Shown piece after piece: positions 25,387-36,024 of a stretch of DNA of 64,000 bases. The stretch covers positions 992,001-1,056,000 of the forward strand of contig NZ_JANADK010000001.1 of the NCBI RefSeq assembly GCF_024199795.1, read 5' to 3'. The notes under the pieces are model-generated. The model saw only the letters and a program-made list of their open reading frames with translations. It did not search any database and was not told the origin of the DNA. How positions within the stretch are numbered: the first letter of the stretch is position 1; each line of letters begins with the position of its first letter. The position numbers were made by a program, and so were the translations under genes. The DNA is from Bradyrhizobium sp. CCGB01 (GTDB taxonomy: Bacteria > Pseudomonadota > Alphaproteobacteria > Rhizobiales > Xanthobacteraceae).

Positions 25387-26810
25387 GCGCCCGTTCCACC
25401 CACCGTAATGCGTTCCATCAGGAGCGACGGCTGGCCGACGCCGACGGGCACGCCCTGGCCGTTCTTGCCGCAGGTGCCGATGCCGGTGTCGAGCGCGAGA
25501 TCGTTGCCGATCATGCGGATACGATGCAGGTCGGTCGGCCCGTTGCCGATCAGCATGGCGCCCTTGAGCGGCGCGCCGATCTTGCCGTTCTCGATCTTGT
25601 AGGCCTCGGTGCACTGGAAGACGTATTTGCCCGAGGTGATGTCGACCTGACCGCCGCCGAAATTCGCGGCGAACACGCCGTTCTTCACGGAGGCAAGGAT
25701 CTCGGCCGGGTCGCGGTCGCCCGCGAGCATGTAGGTGTTGGTCATGCGCGGCATCGGCACATGGGCATAGCCCTGGCGGCGGCCATTGCCGGTCGGCTTC
25801 ATGTTCATCAGCCGCGCGTTCTGGCGGTCCTGCATGTAGCCGACCAGGATGCCGTCCTCGATCAGCACGGTGCGGTTGGTCGGCGTGCCCTCGTCGTCGA
25901 TCGACAGCGAGCCGCGGCGCGAGGCGATGGTGCCGTCATCGACCACGGTGACGCCCTTGGCCGCGACCTGCTGGCCCATCAGGCCGGCAAACGCGGACGT
26001 CTTCTTGCGGTTGAAATCGCCTTCGAGCCCATGGCCGACCGCTTCATGCAACATCACGCCGGGCCAGCCTGCGCCGAGCACGACGTCCATCTCGCCGGCA
26101 GGGGCGGGGATCGATTCCAGATTGACCAAGGCCTCGCGGAGCGCGCCGTCGGCGGCGTCGCGCCAGGACCTGGTCTCGATGAATTCGGCATAGCCGGCGC
26201 GGCCGCCATAGCCCTTGCTGCCGCTCTCCTGGCGGTCGCCCTGGCCGGCGACGACGGAGATGTTGACGCGCACGAGCGGGCGGATGTCGCGATAGCTCTC
26301 GCCGTCAGGACGGAGGATCTCGACCACCTGCCAGGTCGCGCCCAGGCTGACGCTGACCTGCCGCACCCGCGGATCCTTGTCGCGCAGATAGGCGTCGATC
26401 TCGGCGAGCAGTTTGACTTTCGTCTCGAAGCCGGGCGCGTCCAGCGGATTGTCGTCGGCATAAAGCCGCACATTGGTGTGTGGGGGCGGCGCGGCAAAAC
26501 TGCCGGAGTAGCCGCCACGCACGGCCGCCACCGCGTCGGCGGCGCGAATCAGCGCCGGCAACGACACGTCGGAGGAGTGAGCGTAGCCCACGGCATCGTC
26601 CTTGACCGCGCGTAAGCCAAAACCCTGCGAGGTGTCGTAGGTCGCCTGCTTCAGCCGCCCATTGTCGAACATCAGCGCTTCGGTCTGGCTGTATTCCAGG
26701 AACAATTCGCCGTCGTCGGCACCGGCAAGCCCGCGTACGAGCTCGTTGCGAACCTGGTCGCGGTCGAGATTGGCGCGGTCGAGCAGGGAGGTTGTGGCTG
26801 GATTGGTCAT
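25383..26810 (-). CDS. tldD: Metalloprotease TldD
   Basis: This cytosolic zinc metallopeptidase subunit has 475 residues from ATG 26810, close to the 481 of E. coli TldD. The zinc motif HEAVGHGLEGD (HExxxH) is near residue 254, and the C-terminal cysteine-containing segment GVPVGVGQPSLLMERITVGGTG matches the family. TldD works with TldE/PmbA to process modified peptides and degrade unfolded peptides; no tldE is in this window. An open frame extends far upstream but has no coding character beyond the ATG. It is coupled to lepB by a four-base overlap. Confidence 0.92.
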   Translation of the reverse strand: MTNPATTSLLDRANLDRDQVRNELVRGLAGADDGELFLEYSQTEALMFDNGRLKQATYDTSQGFGLRAVKDDAVGYAHSSDVSLPALIRAADAVAAVRGGYSGSFAAPPPHTNVRLYADDNPLDAPGFETKVKLLAEIDAYLRDKDPRVRQVSVSLGATWQVVEILRPDGESYRDIRPLVRVNISVVAGQGDRQESGSKGYGGRAGYAEFIETRSWRDAADGALREALVNLESIPAPAGEMDVVLGAGWPGVMLHEAVGHGLEGDFNRKKTSAFAGLMGQQVAAKGVTVVDDGTIASRRGSLSIDDEGTPTNRTVLIEDGILVGYMQDRQNARLMNMKPTGNGRRQGYAHVPMPRMTNTYMLAGDRDPAEILASVKNGVFAANFGGGQVDITSGKYVFQCTEAYKIENGKIGAPLKGAMLIGNGPTDLHRIRMIGNDLALDTGIGTCGKNGQGVPVGVGQPSLLMERITVGGTGA

Positions 26811-26974
26811 GCGTCCGTCCATTATCGGAAGATGTAGGGCAAGATAATGGTTTCGGACCGGTTCCGCGAGGGGGCGCGCCGTCACATTACGGAAACGATA
26901 GGATAGGGTGGCCGGGCGTGATGACACCAGGCCGGGTGGAGCGCGCGGCCATGAGCGCTCCACCGTTCGAGGCG

Positions 26975-27856
26975 CTATTTCAGCGGCAGAAACAACTCCG
27001 CGACCGTCTCGTGCTCCGGCACTTCCGGGAAGAAGCTCAGCCGCTGGCAATAGATCGGGAAATCCCGCACTTCCTCGCCGCTGGCGGGAAGCCAGTCGCG
27101 ATAAAGGTAGAGCGCGGCGGGCTCCAGATTGTCGGTGTAGCCGACGACGCGCAGCACGGCGCAGCGTCCGCCCGGGATCTCGCCGGCCTTGATCTCCTCG
27201 CCGTTCGCCGCGATCGGCTGATCGGTCCCGACACAAAGGTCCATGCGATATTCGGCAGGCGGCACGGGGCGCCGCTCGGAGTACCAGACATTGAAGGTCG
27301 GACTTGTGCTGGGGTGAAGGCCAGCGGCCTTGCGCCACGCGATAAATCGCCGGATGGTTGCGCCGAGCGTCGCCGGGTCGCCCCGATGCTCCATGATCGC
27401 CACCCGCGTTGCGGGCACGTCGCGGATCGTCACCTCGTCGGGGGTAAAAGTCTTCTGCATGAGCTTGTTCCTCGCGTTGTCGAGAGGCCCGAAGGCCGCA
27501 AGCCACGGCTCCCAGTCGGGAGACTTCCGGAACGACGAAGGCGATTGCCCGAACCGTTGCCGAAAGGCGCGGGCGAAGGCATCCGGTGCATCGTAACCGG
27601 CATCCATCGCGATGTCCGTGACGCTTTGGGCGTCCGTGTAAGCCAGCCGGTACGAAGCGCGCTTCATACGGGCAAGCTGGACATAGCGATGCACGGACAG
27701 CCCGAAGGTCGCCGTGAACTGCCGGTGGAAGTGAAATTTTGAGAAGGCCGCAACGCCACTCACCGTGTCCAGCTCCAGATCACCGTCAAGATGCCGGTCT
27801 ATGTGATCCAGCACGCGCTGCATCCGGGCATGGTAGTGTTCGAGTGCCGCCTTCAT
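26975..27856 (-). CDS. AraC-family regulator with GyrI-like ligand-binding domain
   Basis: The 293-residue protein has two HTH motifs at the N-terminus (LDTVSGVAAFSKFHFHRQF, then VTDIAMDAGYDAPDAFARAF) followed by a GyrI/SOUL-like effector domain from about residue 130 (VTIRDVPATRVAIMEHRG ... FPIYCQRLSFFPEVPE). This is the Rob/BmrR-type combination that senses lipophilic cationic or drug-like compounds. No transporter gene adjoins it, so its targets are probably elsewhere. The end of the protein (ETVAELFLPLK) is the standard GyrI close. Confidence 0.9.
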   Translation of the reverse strand: MKAALEHYHARMQRVLDHIDRHLDGDLELDTVSGVAAFSKFHFHRQFTATFGLSVHRYVQLARMKRASYRLAYTDAQSVTDIAMDAGYDAPDAFARAFRQRFGQSPSSFRKSPDWEPWLAAFGPLDNARNKLMQKTFTPDEVTIRDVPATRVAIMEHRGDPATLGATIRRFIAWRKAAGLHPSTSPTFNVWYSERRPVPPAEYRMDLCVGTDQPIAANGEEIKAGEIPGGRCAVLRVVGYTDNLEPAALYLYRDWLPASGEEVRDFPIYCQRLSFFPEVPEHETVAELFLPLK

Positions 27857-27938
27857 CGTCCCTTCCTCCGTGGCGACACCAGTTAGGCGGTCACGGATAT
27901 GGCGCGCTCGACCGATATTGCGGTTCGGCGGGACAGCC

Positions 27939-28472
27939 CTACGGCAGCTTGTCGTAGCCCTCGCCGAGCCCGTTCAGGCTGAGCGGGAAGCCGATGCCTT
28001 CTTCCGGGGTCTCGAAGATGATGAAGGTGGCGGTCTTGGCGGTGCGGAGCTGGCCGAGCAGCTTGTCGTCCATGACGACCTCGGCGACGCAGCCATTGGG
28101 CAGGCAACGGACGAAGCCGGCGCGGCCGACGTCCTGGTTGTCGAGCTTCAGCCCGAGGCCGGAGGGCAGCAGCACGCCGAGCGGGGCGACCACCCGCATC
28201 AGCCGGCTCTTCTGGTCGGCGGTCTTGAGCACGATCACGGTCAGGCCGGCATTGGAGCGGTCTTCGGCCACCACGCTCTGGATCAGGGCGCATTGCTCGG
28301 TCTGGGCGCCCGGCGGGGTGTCGCAGCGGATCTGCCAGTCGCCATGGACGGAGCGCACCGCGCCCTGCGCATGGGCGGGGCCCGGCAGCGTCAGGACGAC
28401 GACCGCCGCCAGCAGGGCCGCCAGAACCGTGAGGCCGCTAGCCTGCCTTGCCATGCATCTCGAAAACCCCAT
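27939..28472 (-). CDS. Invasion-associated locus B (IalB)-family protein
   Basis: This secreted protein is 177 residues from ATG 28472, preceded by GAGGGA. The signal peptide extends to about residue 36 (GPAHAQG). The mature part shows the IalB family pattern: HGDWQIRCDTPPG with EQCALIQ (disulfide pair), KSRLMRVVAPLGVLLPSGLGL, VGRAGFVRCLPNGCVAEV with a second Cys pair, and IIFETPEEGIGFPLSL. In Bartonella IalB aids erythrocyte invasion; in rhizobia the proteins are common periplasmic factors of unknown function, so no invasion role should be assumed. Confidence 0.88.
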   Translation of the reverse strand: MGFSRCMARQASGLTVLAALLAAVVVLTLPGPAHAQGAVRSVHGDWQIRCDTPPGAQTEQCALIQSVVAEDRSNAGLTVIVLKTADQKSRLMRVVAPLGVLLPSGLGLKLDNQDVGRAGFVRCLPNGCVAEVVMDDKLLGQLRTAKTATFIIFETPEEGIGFPLSLNGLGEGYDKLP

Positions 28473-28918
28473 CGGGTCGGTCCCTCTGCTCGCCTGGATC
28501 GCTCGCACCTGGCGGACTGATACGGGAATGACGGCGTCTTGAAGGTGATTCGCAAGCAAATTCCGCGCCGCCCACATCGCCGTCGCCCGCACGAATCAGG
28601 TTCCTGCGCGGCTGCCTGCCAGTGCCTACCGCGAGCAATTCCGCTGTCAAGCCGCGGCATCCCGGGAAACGGTATTTTTGTCTGATCTTACTAGGAAATA
28701 TCTTGCGGGTGATCGCTGGCAGACAGGCCTCAAGACTGCATTGCGATAGATCAAGAATTATGGTTTGAGAGGCTTGATTTCGGCGTTCTAGCGATCTGGC
28801 CCCAATTCCTCTTAGAGGTATTCTTGCGTGGCGGTTTGTCAGGCGGACGAATCGAATAAGCGTTTCCCGCGAACAGGGGAATGCACTTGGGGTGATTTCG
28901 TAAGGGGAGCGCGACGGC
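28473..28918. other. Promoter region of the aa3 oxidase operon, no gene seen
   Basis: This 446-base spacer lies between the divergent IalB-type gene and ctaC. No frame in it has a ribosome binding site or coding look. It contains an FNR/FixK-type site at 28741-28754 and a near-palindrome AATTCCTCTTAGAGGTATT at 28804-28822, both reported separately. Base composition is lower in GC (about 28660-28860) than the surroundings, as expected for a promoter. Confidence 0.6.
28741..28754. promoter_or_regulatory. FNR/FixK-type box upstream of ctaC
   Basis: TTGCGATAGATCAA fits TTG(A/C)-N6-TCAA, the FixK2/FNR consensus in Bradyrhizobium. Its centre is about 171 bases before the ctaC ATG. In this genus aa3 oxidase is the aerobic enzyme, so a site here could mediate repression or tuning under low oxygen. 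One match to a short consensus can be chance in 64 kb, hence modest confidence. Confidence 0.4.
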
Positions 28919-31466
<2,548 letters not shown>

Positions 31467-31475
31467 GCCAACGCT

Positions 31476-31500
31476 CGCGGCGCCCGTGACGGGCGCCGCG
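31476..31500 (+). terminator. Perfect hairpin between ctaD and ctaB, no T run
   Basis: The arms CGCGGCGCCCG (31476-31486) and CGGGCGCCGCG (31490-31500) pair perfectly around a TGA loop. It lies 10 bases after the ctaD stop and 28 before the ctaB start. Without a T run it is more likely an mRNA-stabilising or partial attenuation element than a full terminator. Confidence 0.5.
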
Positions 31501-31527
31501 GCTCTATAACGAAGCGAGTCAAAACTA

Positions 31528-32472
31528 GTGTCCGTCCTCGACCACAACGCCATCGACATCAATCCCCGCATCTCCGAGGCGGAGGTTGGCGACTACATCG
31601 CGCTGCTGAAGCCGCGGGTGATGTCGCTGGTGATCTTCACCGCGCTGGTTGGCATGGCGATGGCGCCCGGGCATTTCCACTGGGTGCTGGCGATCACCTC
31701 GCTGCTCTGCATCGCCGTCGGCGCCGGTGCGTCCGGCGCGCTCAACATGGCGCTGGAAGGCGACATCGACGCCAAGATGTCACGCACGGCGAACCGGCCG
31801 ATTCCGCGCGGCCGCATCACCCGCCCTGAAGCCATGGCGTTCGGCCTGACGCTGTCCTTCTTCTCGGTGATGACGCTCGGCATTCTCGTCAACTGGATCG
31901 CGGGCGCGCTGCTCGCCTTCACCATCTTCTTCTACGTCGTGATCTACACGATGGGCCTGAAGCGCCGGACCGCGCAGAACATCGTGATCGGCGGCGCCGC
32001 TGGCGCGCTGCCGCCGGTGGTGGCCTGGGCCGCGGTCACAGGGACGGTCGACGTCGAGCCGCTGCTGCTGTTCGCCATCATCTTCTTCTGGACGCCGCCG
32101 CACTTCTGGGCGCTGGCGCTGTTCCGCTCCGACGATTACGCGCGTGCCGGCATTCCGATGCTGCCCAACGTCGCCGGTCCCGACGCGACGCGTCTCCAGA
32201 TCCTGCTCTACACCATCGTGCTGATCGCGGTCGCCGCCGCGCCCTGGGCGCTCGGCTATTTCGACGCGATCTACGGCGTGGTCTCGCTGATCCTGGGTGC
32301 CGGCATGCTGGTGCTCGCGATCAACGTCTATATGCGCCGCGAGCGCAGCCAGTCGCTGCGCGCGACCCGCAAGCTGTTTGCCTTCTCCATCTTTTATCTG
32401 TTCGCGCTGTTCGCGACCCTGCTGGCCGAGGTCGTGTTCCGGGCGCTTGCTCCGATGGTTGGGGGCGCATGA
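31528..32472 (+). CDS. ctaB: Protoheme IX farnesyltransferase (heme O synthase)
   Basis: This 314-residue UbiA-family prenyltransferase converts heme b to heme o for the aa3 oxidase. The substrate-binding Asp-rich loop is [20 protein letters not shown] (near residues 71-90), and the second loop follows in [19 protein letters not shown]. About nine membrane helices are present. A GTG start is used at 31528. The stop overlaps the start of the small coxF-like gene (ATGA), implying coupling. Heme a synthase (ctaA) is not in this window. Confidence 0.96.
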   Translation: MSVLDHNAIDINPRISEAEVGDYIALLKPRVMSLVIFTALVGMAMAPGHFHWVLAITSLLCIAVGAGASGALNMALEGDIDAKMSRTANRPIPRGRITRPEAMAFGLTLSFFSVMTLGILVNWIAGALLAFTIFFYVVIYTMGLKRRTAQNIVIGGAAGALPPVVAWAAVTGTVDVEPLLLFAIIFFWTPPHFWALALFRSDDYARAGIPMLPNVAGPDATRLQILLYTIVLIAVAAAPWALGYFDAIYGVVSLILGAGMLVLAINVYMRRERSQSLRATRKLFAFSIFYLFALFATLLAEVVFRALAPMVGGA

Positions 32473-32645
32473 TCGCAGCGATGGCCGACAAACCCGAGCC
32501 AGATGGAATCGTCCTTACCGAGGCGCAGAAGAAGAGCCGTCGCCACCGCTCGGTCGCGATCGCGCTGGCGCTCGGCGTGCTCGTGGTGCTGTTCTTTGCC
32601 GTCACCATGGTCAAGGGACCGGCGGTGCTAGTCCGGCCGATGTAG
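32469..32645 (+). CDS. Small CoxF-like membrane protein of the oxidase operon
   Basis: This 58-residue protein overlaps the ctaB stop by four bases and ends five bases before the ctaG ATG. An N-terminal polar region ([24 protein letters not shown]) is followed by one membrane helix ([20 protein letters not shown]) and [10 protein letters not shown]. Small proteins at this position between ctaB and ctaG are conserved in alphaproteobacterial oxidase operons and are often called CoxF; the function is not established. Tight coupling and membrane topology support a role in oxidase assembly, by inference. Confidence 0.85.
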   Translation: MIAAMADKPEPDGIVLTEAQKKSRRHRSVAIALALGVLVVLFFAVTMVKGPAVLVRPM

Positions 32646-32650
32646 GGAAG

Positions 32651-33304
32651 ATGGATCAGAAGCCGACCATATCGCAGGACGTCAGCGCCAAGCCGGCCAA
32701 TCGCACGCCGGCCAAGAGCCGCGGGCTGGGTCGCGATGTGGTTGTTGCTTCCATCTGCGGCGGCGTGGTCGCGCTGATGGTCGGCGCCTCCTACGCGGCG
32801 GTGCCGTTCTACAACTGGTTCTGCCGCGCCACCGGCTTCAATGGCACGACCCAGGTCGCGACCGCTGCCCCTGCGACCGGTCCGATCGCGCGGAAGATTG
32901 CGGTGCGCTTCGATTCCAATGTCGCGCCCGGACTGCCCTGGAAGTTCGAGCCGGAGCAGAACGAGATCGAGGTCAATATCGGCCAGGTCGTGACCGTCTT
33001 CTACACCGTGACCAACCAGGCCGCGCGGACCACCGCGGGCCAGGCCGCCTACAACGTCGCCCCGCTGACGGTCGGCTCCTACTTCCAGAAGATCAACTGC
33101 TTCTGCTTCACCGAGCAGACCATGGCGCCGGGCGAGAAGCGCGAGATGCCGGTCGTGTTCTACGTCGATCCGTCGATTGCCGACGACCACGAGAACGACG
33201 GGCTGAACACGATCACGCTGTCCTACACGTTCTATCCGGTGAAGGATCCGGTGGTGAAGCCGCTGGCATCGGGTGAAGACGACAAACGCAAGGGAAATCT
33301 CTGA
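32651..33304 (+). CDS. ctaG: Cytochrome c oxidase assembly protein CtaG/Cox11
   Basis: This 217-residue protein delivers copper to the CuB site of subunit I. It has one N-terminal membrane helix (about 28-50) and a periplasmic immunoglobulin-like domain. Family motifs are [20 protein letters not shown] and [20 protein letters not shown]; the CFCF cysteines bind copper. [10 protein letters not shown] and LSYTFYPV are also family-typical. The short 217-residue length is normal for Cox11 in this group. It sits five bases after the coxF-like gene in the oxidase operon and before ctaE. Confidence 0.96.
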   Translation: MDQKPTISQDVSAKPANRTPAKSRGLGRDVVVASICGGVVALMVGASYAAVPFYNWFCRATGFNGTTQVATAAPATGPIARKIAVRFDSNVAPGLPWKFEPEQNEIEVNIGQVVTVFYTVTNQAARTTAGQAAYNVAPLTVGSYFQKINCFCFTEQTMAPGEKREMPVVFYVDPSIADDHENDGLNTITLSYTFYPVKDPVVKPLASGEDDKRKGNL

Positions 33305-33383
33305 TCGCCGGGCTCACGCTCAGCGGGTTGGACACAAGGGGATAAGTGCCGGACAGGCACGGGATTGAGGAGAGAGACCGCAA

Positions 33384-34280
33384 ATGGCAACGGCGCACAC
33401 CAAGCATCACGACTACCACCTGGTCGATCCCTCTCCGTGGCCCGTCGTCGGCTCCATCTCGGCCTTCATCATGGCGGTCGGTGCGATCACCTGGATGCAC
33501 CACATGTTCTCGGCCGCGCCGATCATCTTCGGCGTCGGGACCGTCGGCGTGATCTACACCATGGCGAGCTGGTGGGCGGACGTGATCAAGGAAGCCCAGT
33601 ACAAGGGCGACCACACCCGCGTCGTGCAGCTGCATCACCGCTACGGCATGATCCTGTTCATCGCCTCCGAAGTGATGTTCTTCGTCGCCTGGTTCTGGGC
33701 CTATTTCAACGCGGCGCTGTTTCCGGCCGACGCCGTCCACGCCACCCGCGACGCCGTCTTCGGCTGCGGCCTCGGCACCGCGGCCGGCGCCTGCTCCGTT
33801 CCGGGTACCTGGCCGCCGCACGGCATCGAGACCTTCGATCCCTGGCATCTGCCGCTCCTGAACACGCTGATCCTGCTGACGTCAGGCACCACCGTGACCT
33901 GGGCGCATCATGCGCTGCTCGAGAACGATCGCCAGGGCCTGAAGTACGGCCTGATCCTCACCGTCGTGCTCGGCGCGCTCTTCACCTGCGTGCAAGCCTA
34001 TGAGTACAGCCACGCGGCGTTCTCGTTCGGCGGCAACGTCTATGGCGCGACCTTCTTCATGGCGACCGGCTTCCACGGTTTCCACGTCCTGGTCGGCACC
34101 ATCTTCCTGCTGGTCTGCCTGTTCCGCGCCTATGCCGGCCACTTCACGCCGACCCAGCACCTCGGCTTCGAGTTCGCCGCCTGGTACTGGCACTTCGTCG
34201 ACGTGGTCTGGCTGTTCCTGTTCCTCTGCATCTACGTGTGGGGACACGGCGCCGAGACCATGGCCCACGGCGCGCACTGA
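33384..34280 (+). CDS. ctaE: Cytochrome c oxidase subunit III
   Basis: This 298-residue subunit III has seven membrane helices. Family motifs visible are [24 protein letters not shown], the lipid-binding [37 protein letters not shown], and the C-terminal [18 protein letters not shown]. Subunit III stabilises proton uptake rather than doing electron transfer. It begins 79 bases after ctaG with a purine-rich GGAGAGAG ribosome binding site and closes the core operon, since a strong intrinsic terminator follows at 34300. Confidence 0.97.
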   Translation: MATAHTKHHDYHLVDPSPWPVVGSISAFIMAVGAITWMHHMFSAAPIIFGVGTVGVIYTMASWWADVIKEAQYKGDHTRVVQLHHRYGMILFIASEVMFFVAWFWAYFNAALFPADAVHATRDAVFGCGLGTAAGACSVPGTWPPHGIETFDPWHLPLLNTLILLTSGTTVTWAHHALLENDRQGLKYGLILTVVLGALFTCVQAYEYSHAAFSFGGNVYGATFFMATGFHGFHVLVGTIFLLVCLFRAYAGHFTPTQHLGFEFAAWYWHFVDVVWLFLFLCIYVWGHGAETMAHGAH

Positions 34281-34299
34281 GCCGCGACTGATCAATCAG

Positions 34300-34331
34300 A
34301 AAGGGCGGCCGCAGGGCCGCCCTTTCGCTTT
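34300..34331 (+). terminator. Intrinsic terminator after ctaE
   Basis: AAAGGGCGGCC and GGCCGCCCTTT form a perfect 11-pair stem with a four-base loop, followed by CGCTTTT. It lies 20 bases after the ctaE stop. Confidence 0.85.
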
Positions 34332-34391
34332 TCGTCCGCCGGAAGCCTTGCTGAAAGAAGCCTTGGCGGAAACTGTGCTAGAGTCCGCGAC

Positions 34392-34793
34392 ATGAACGAC
34401 ACCGCCGGCACGTCCGAGCCCCAGACCACCGTCCTGCAAAGCGCAATGCGCGGGCTTGCCTGCAAATGCCCACGCTGCGGCCAGGGCAAGCTCTATGCGG
34501 GCTTCCTGACGCTCGCGCCGTCCTGCGACCGCTGCGGCCTCGACTATGCCTTCATCGATACCGGCGATGGTCCTGCGATCTTCATCATCATGCTGGCCGG
34601 CGGGATCGTCGTTGCGTGCGCGCTCATCGTCGAGGTCAAATACCAGCCGCCGTACTGGCTGCATGCCGCGCTGTGGCTGCCGCTGATCCTCGCCACCACG
34701 CTATTGCCGTTGCGCGCGATGAAGTCGCTGCTGATCGCGCTGCAATTCCATCACAAGGCGGCGCCCGGCCGGCTGGTCGACCGCGCGAAATGA
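34392..34793 (+). CDS. DUF983 zinc-ribbon membrane protein
   Basis: This 133-residue protein has an N-terminal zinc ribbon (CKCPRCGQGKLY, then CDRCGLDYAF) and two or three membrane helices (AIFIIMLAGGIVVACALIV; WLPLILATTLLPL). DUF983 proteins are consistently encoded next to cytochrome oxidase assembly genes in alphaproteobacteria. It is translationally coupled to SURF1 by an ATGA overlap. A role in oxidase biogenesis is inferred from neighbours; no enzymatic motif is present. Confidence 0.88.
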   Translation: MNDTAGTSEPQTTVLQSAMRGLACKCPRCGQGKLYAGFLTLAPSCDRCGLDYAFIDTGDGPAIFIIMLAGGIVVACALIVEVKYQPPYWLHAALWLPLILATTLLPLRAMKSLLIALQFHHKAAPGRLVDRAK

Positions 34794-35542
34794 ACGAGAC
34801 CGCGCGCAAGCCTCGCGTGGCCGGCTTCGCGCTGTTCACGCTTTTCCTGACGGCGGTGTTCGTCGCGCTCGGTGCCTGGCAATTGCAGCGCCGCGTCGCG
34901 AAACATCAGTTGATCGCAGCATTGACCGAGCGCCTCGCGGCGGCACCGGTTGCGTTGCCGCCGCCGTCGCAGTGGAGCACGCTGACGCCGGAGCGGGACG
35001 AATTCCGCCGGGTCACTTTTACGGCGACCTACGAGTCCCGTCTGGATGCGATGGTCTACAGTTCCGGCTCTGCCATCCGCTCCGATATTTCCGGTCCCGG
35101 CACCTGGGCTTTCCTTCCCGCACGGCTGCCCGGCGGCGATATGGTCGCGGTCAACGCGGGCTTCGTGCCGAACACCAAACAGGACCGCGCCCTGCAGGAT
35201 CGGGCGGTCGCGCGGCTCGTTACCAACAAGCCGGCGACGTTGACCGGCTACGTCCGTTTCCCCGAAGCGGCCAGCGTGCTCATGCCCGACGCAGAGCACG
35301 ACAAACGGCTGTGGTTCACTCGCGATCATCTCGCCATGTCCCGGGCGCTCGGCTGGGGCACGGTCGCACCGTTCTACGTCGACCTCGAGCAACCCGTACC
35401 CGAGAACGGCATTCCGCGTCCGGGGCCGCTCGACGTGCATCTGAAGGACGATCACCTGCAATACGCCATCACCTGGTTCGCGCTCGCGGGCGCGGTGCTG
35501 ATCGCGTTCGGCGTCTGGGCGAGGGGACGACGCCCGGCCTGA
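34790..35542 (+). CDS. SURF1-family cytochrome oxidase assembly factor
   Basis: The 250-residue protein has one membrane helix at each end (FALFTLFLTAVFVALGAWQLQRR and YAITWFALAGAVLIAFGVWA) with a periplasmic domain between, the standard SURF1 layout. Conserved points are GAWQLQRRVAKHQLIAAL, the FRRVTFTATY strand, GFVPNTKQD and HLQYAITWF. SURF1 (Shy1) assists heme a insertion into subunit I. Its start overlaps the DUF983 stop by four bases. Together these two genes extend the oxidase locus beyond the terminator after ctaE. Confidence 0.94.
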   Translation: MNETARKPRVAGFALFTLFLTAVFVALGAWQLQRRVAKHQLIAALTERLAAAPVALPPPSQWSTLTPERDEFRRVTFTATYESRLDAMVYSSGSAIRSDISGPGTWAFLPARLPGGDMVAVNAGFVPNTKQDRALQDRAVARLVTNKPATLTGYVRFPEAASVLMPDAEHDKRLWFTRDHLAMSRALGWGTVAPFYVDLEQPVPENGIPRPGPLDVHLKDDHLQYAITWFALAGAVLIAFGVWARGRRPA

Positions 35543-35658
35543 ATTGACCGCAGGTTCCCGGGAGGAACCCGGTATCGCCCGGGGTTTATTATTCAGCGCA
35601 AATTCACGAGGGTGGTCTTAACCCGCACGCAAATTTTTGCGGCAGACAGGATTTTGGT

Positions 35659-36024
35659 GTGAGCGATTTCGACCAGATGGGAATTGTCGTCGACTGGGTG
35701 GATGCCTGCCGGAAGGGCGACCTCGCGACGCTGCTCGACCTCTATGCGGACGACGCCCGGGTCGAATGCATGTGTAACGGCTCGCGCCACTATCGCGGAC
35801 GAGGCGAGCTCGAAACCTATTGGGGACCGCGGCTCAGCACCTTCTCGTCGGCAGGCTTCGGTCTGGAGGAGATCAATCCAGTGCCGCATGGCATCGATCT
35901 CGAATATTCCGTCGCGGGTTCGCTGCGCATCCACGCCTCGTTCCGCTTCAGCCCCGAAGGCAAGATCTACAGCACCCTGTACGAGCCGGCACGGCAGACT
36001 CCCCATGCCGACGGTGCGTGCTAG
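35659..36024 (+). CDS. NTF2/SnoaL-like protein
   Basis: This 121-residue protein uses a GTG start. The pattern MSDFDQMGIVVDWVDACRKGDLATLLDLYADDARVEC-like helix-strand (residues 1-35), then RHYRGRGELETYWGPRL and the terminal RFSPEGKIYSTLYEP, is the NTF2-like fold used by SnoaL cyclases, ketosteroid isomerases and small binding proteins. No catalytic assignment is possible. Its stop shares the bases CTAG with the stop of the convergent histidine kinase. The gene is unrelated to the oxidase cluster by sequence. Confidence 0.75.
   Translation: MSDFDQMGIVVDWVDACRKGDLATLLDLYADDARVECMCNGSRHYRGRGELETYWGPRLSTFSSAGFGLEEINPVPHGIDLEYSVAGSLRIHASFRFSPEGKIYSTLYEPARQTPHADGAC

Noticed and set aside
26811..27506. 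N-terminal extension of the tldD frame
   Set aside because: The extra 230 codons run antisense through the AraC gene's region without coding character. The TldD fold and ATG at 26810 give the normal family length.
28473..28918. A possible divergent small gene upstream of ctaC
   Set aside because: Frames in the spacer have no ribosome binding site or coding bias; the region is better explained as promoter.
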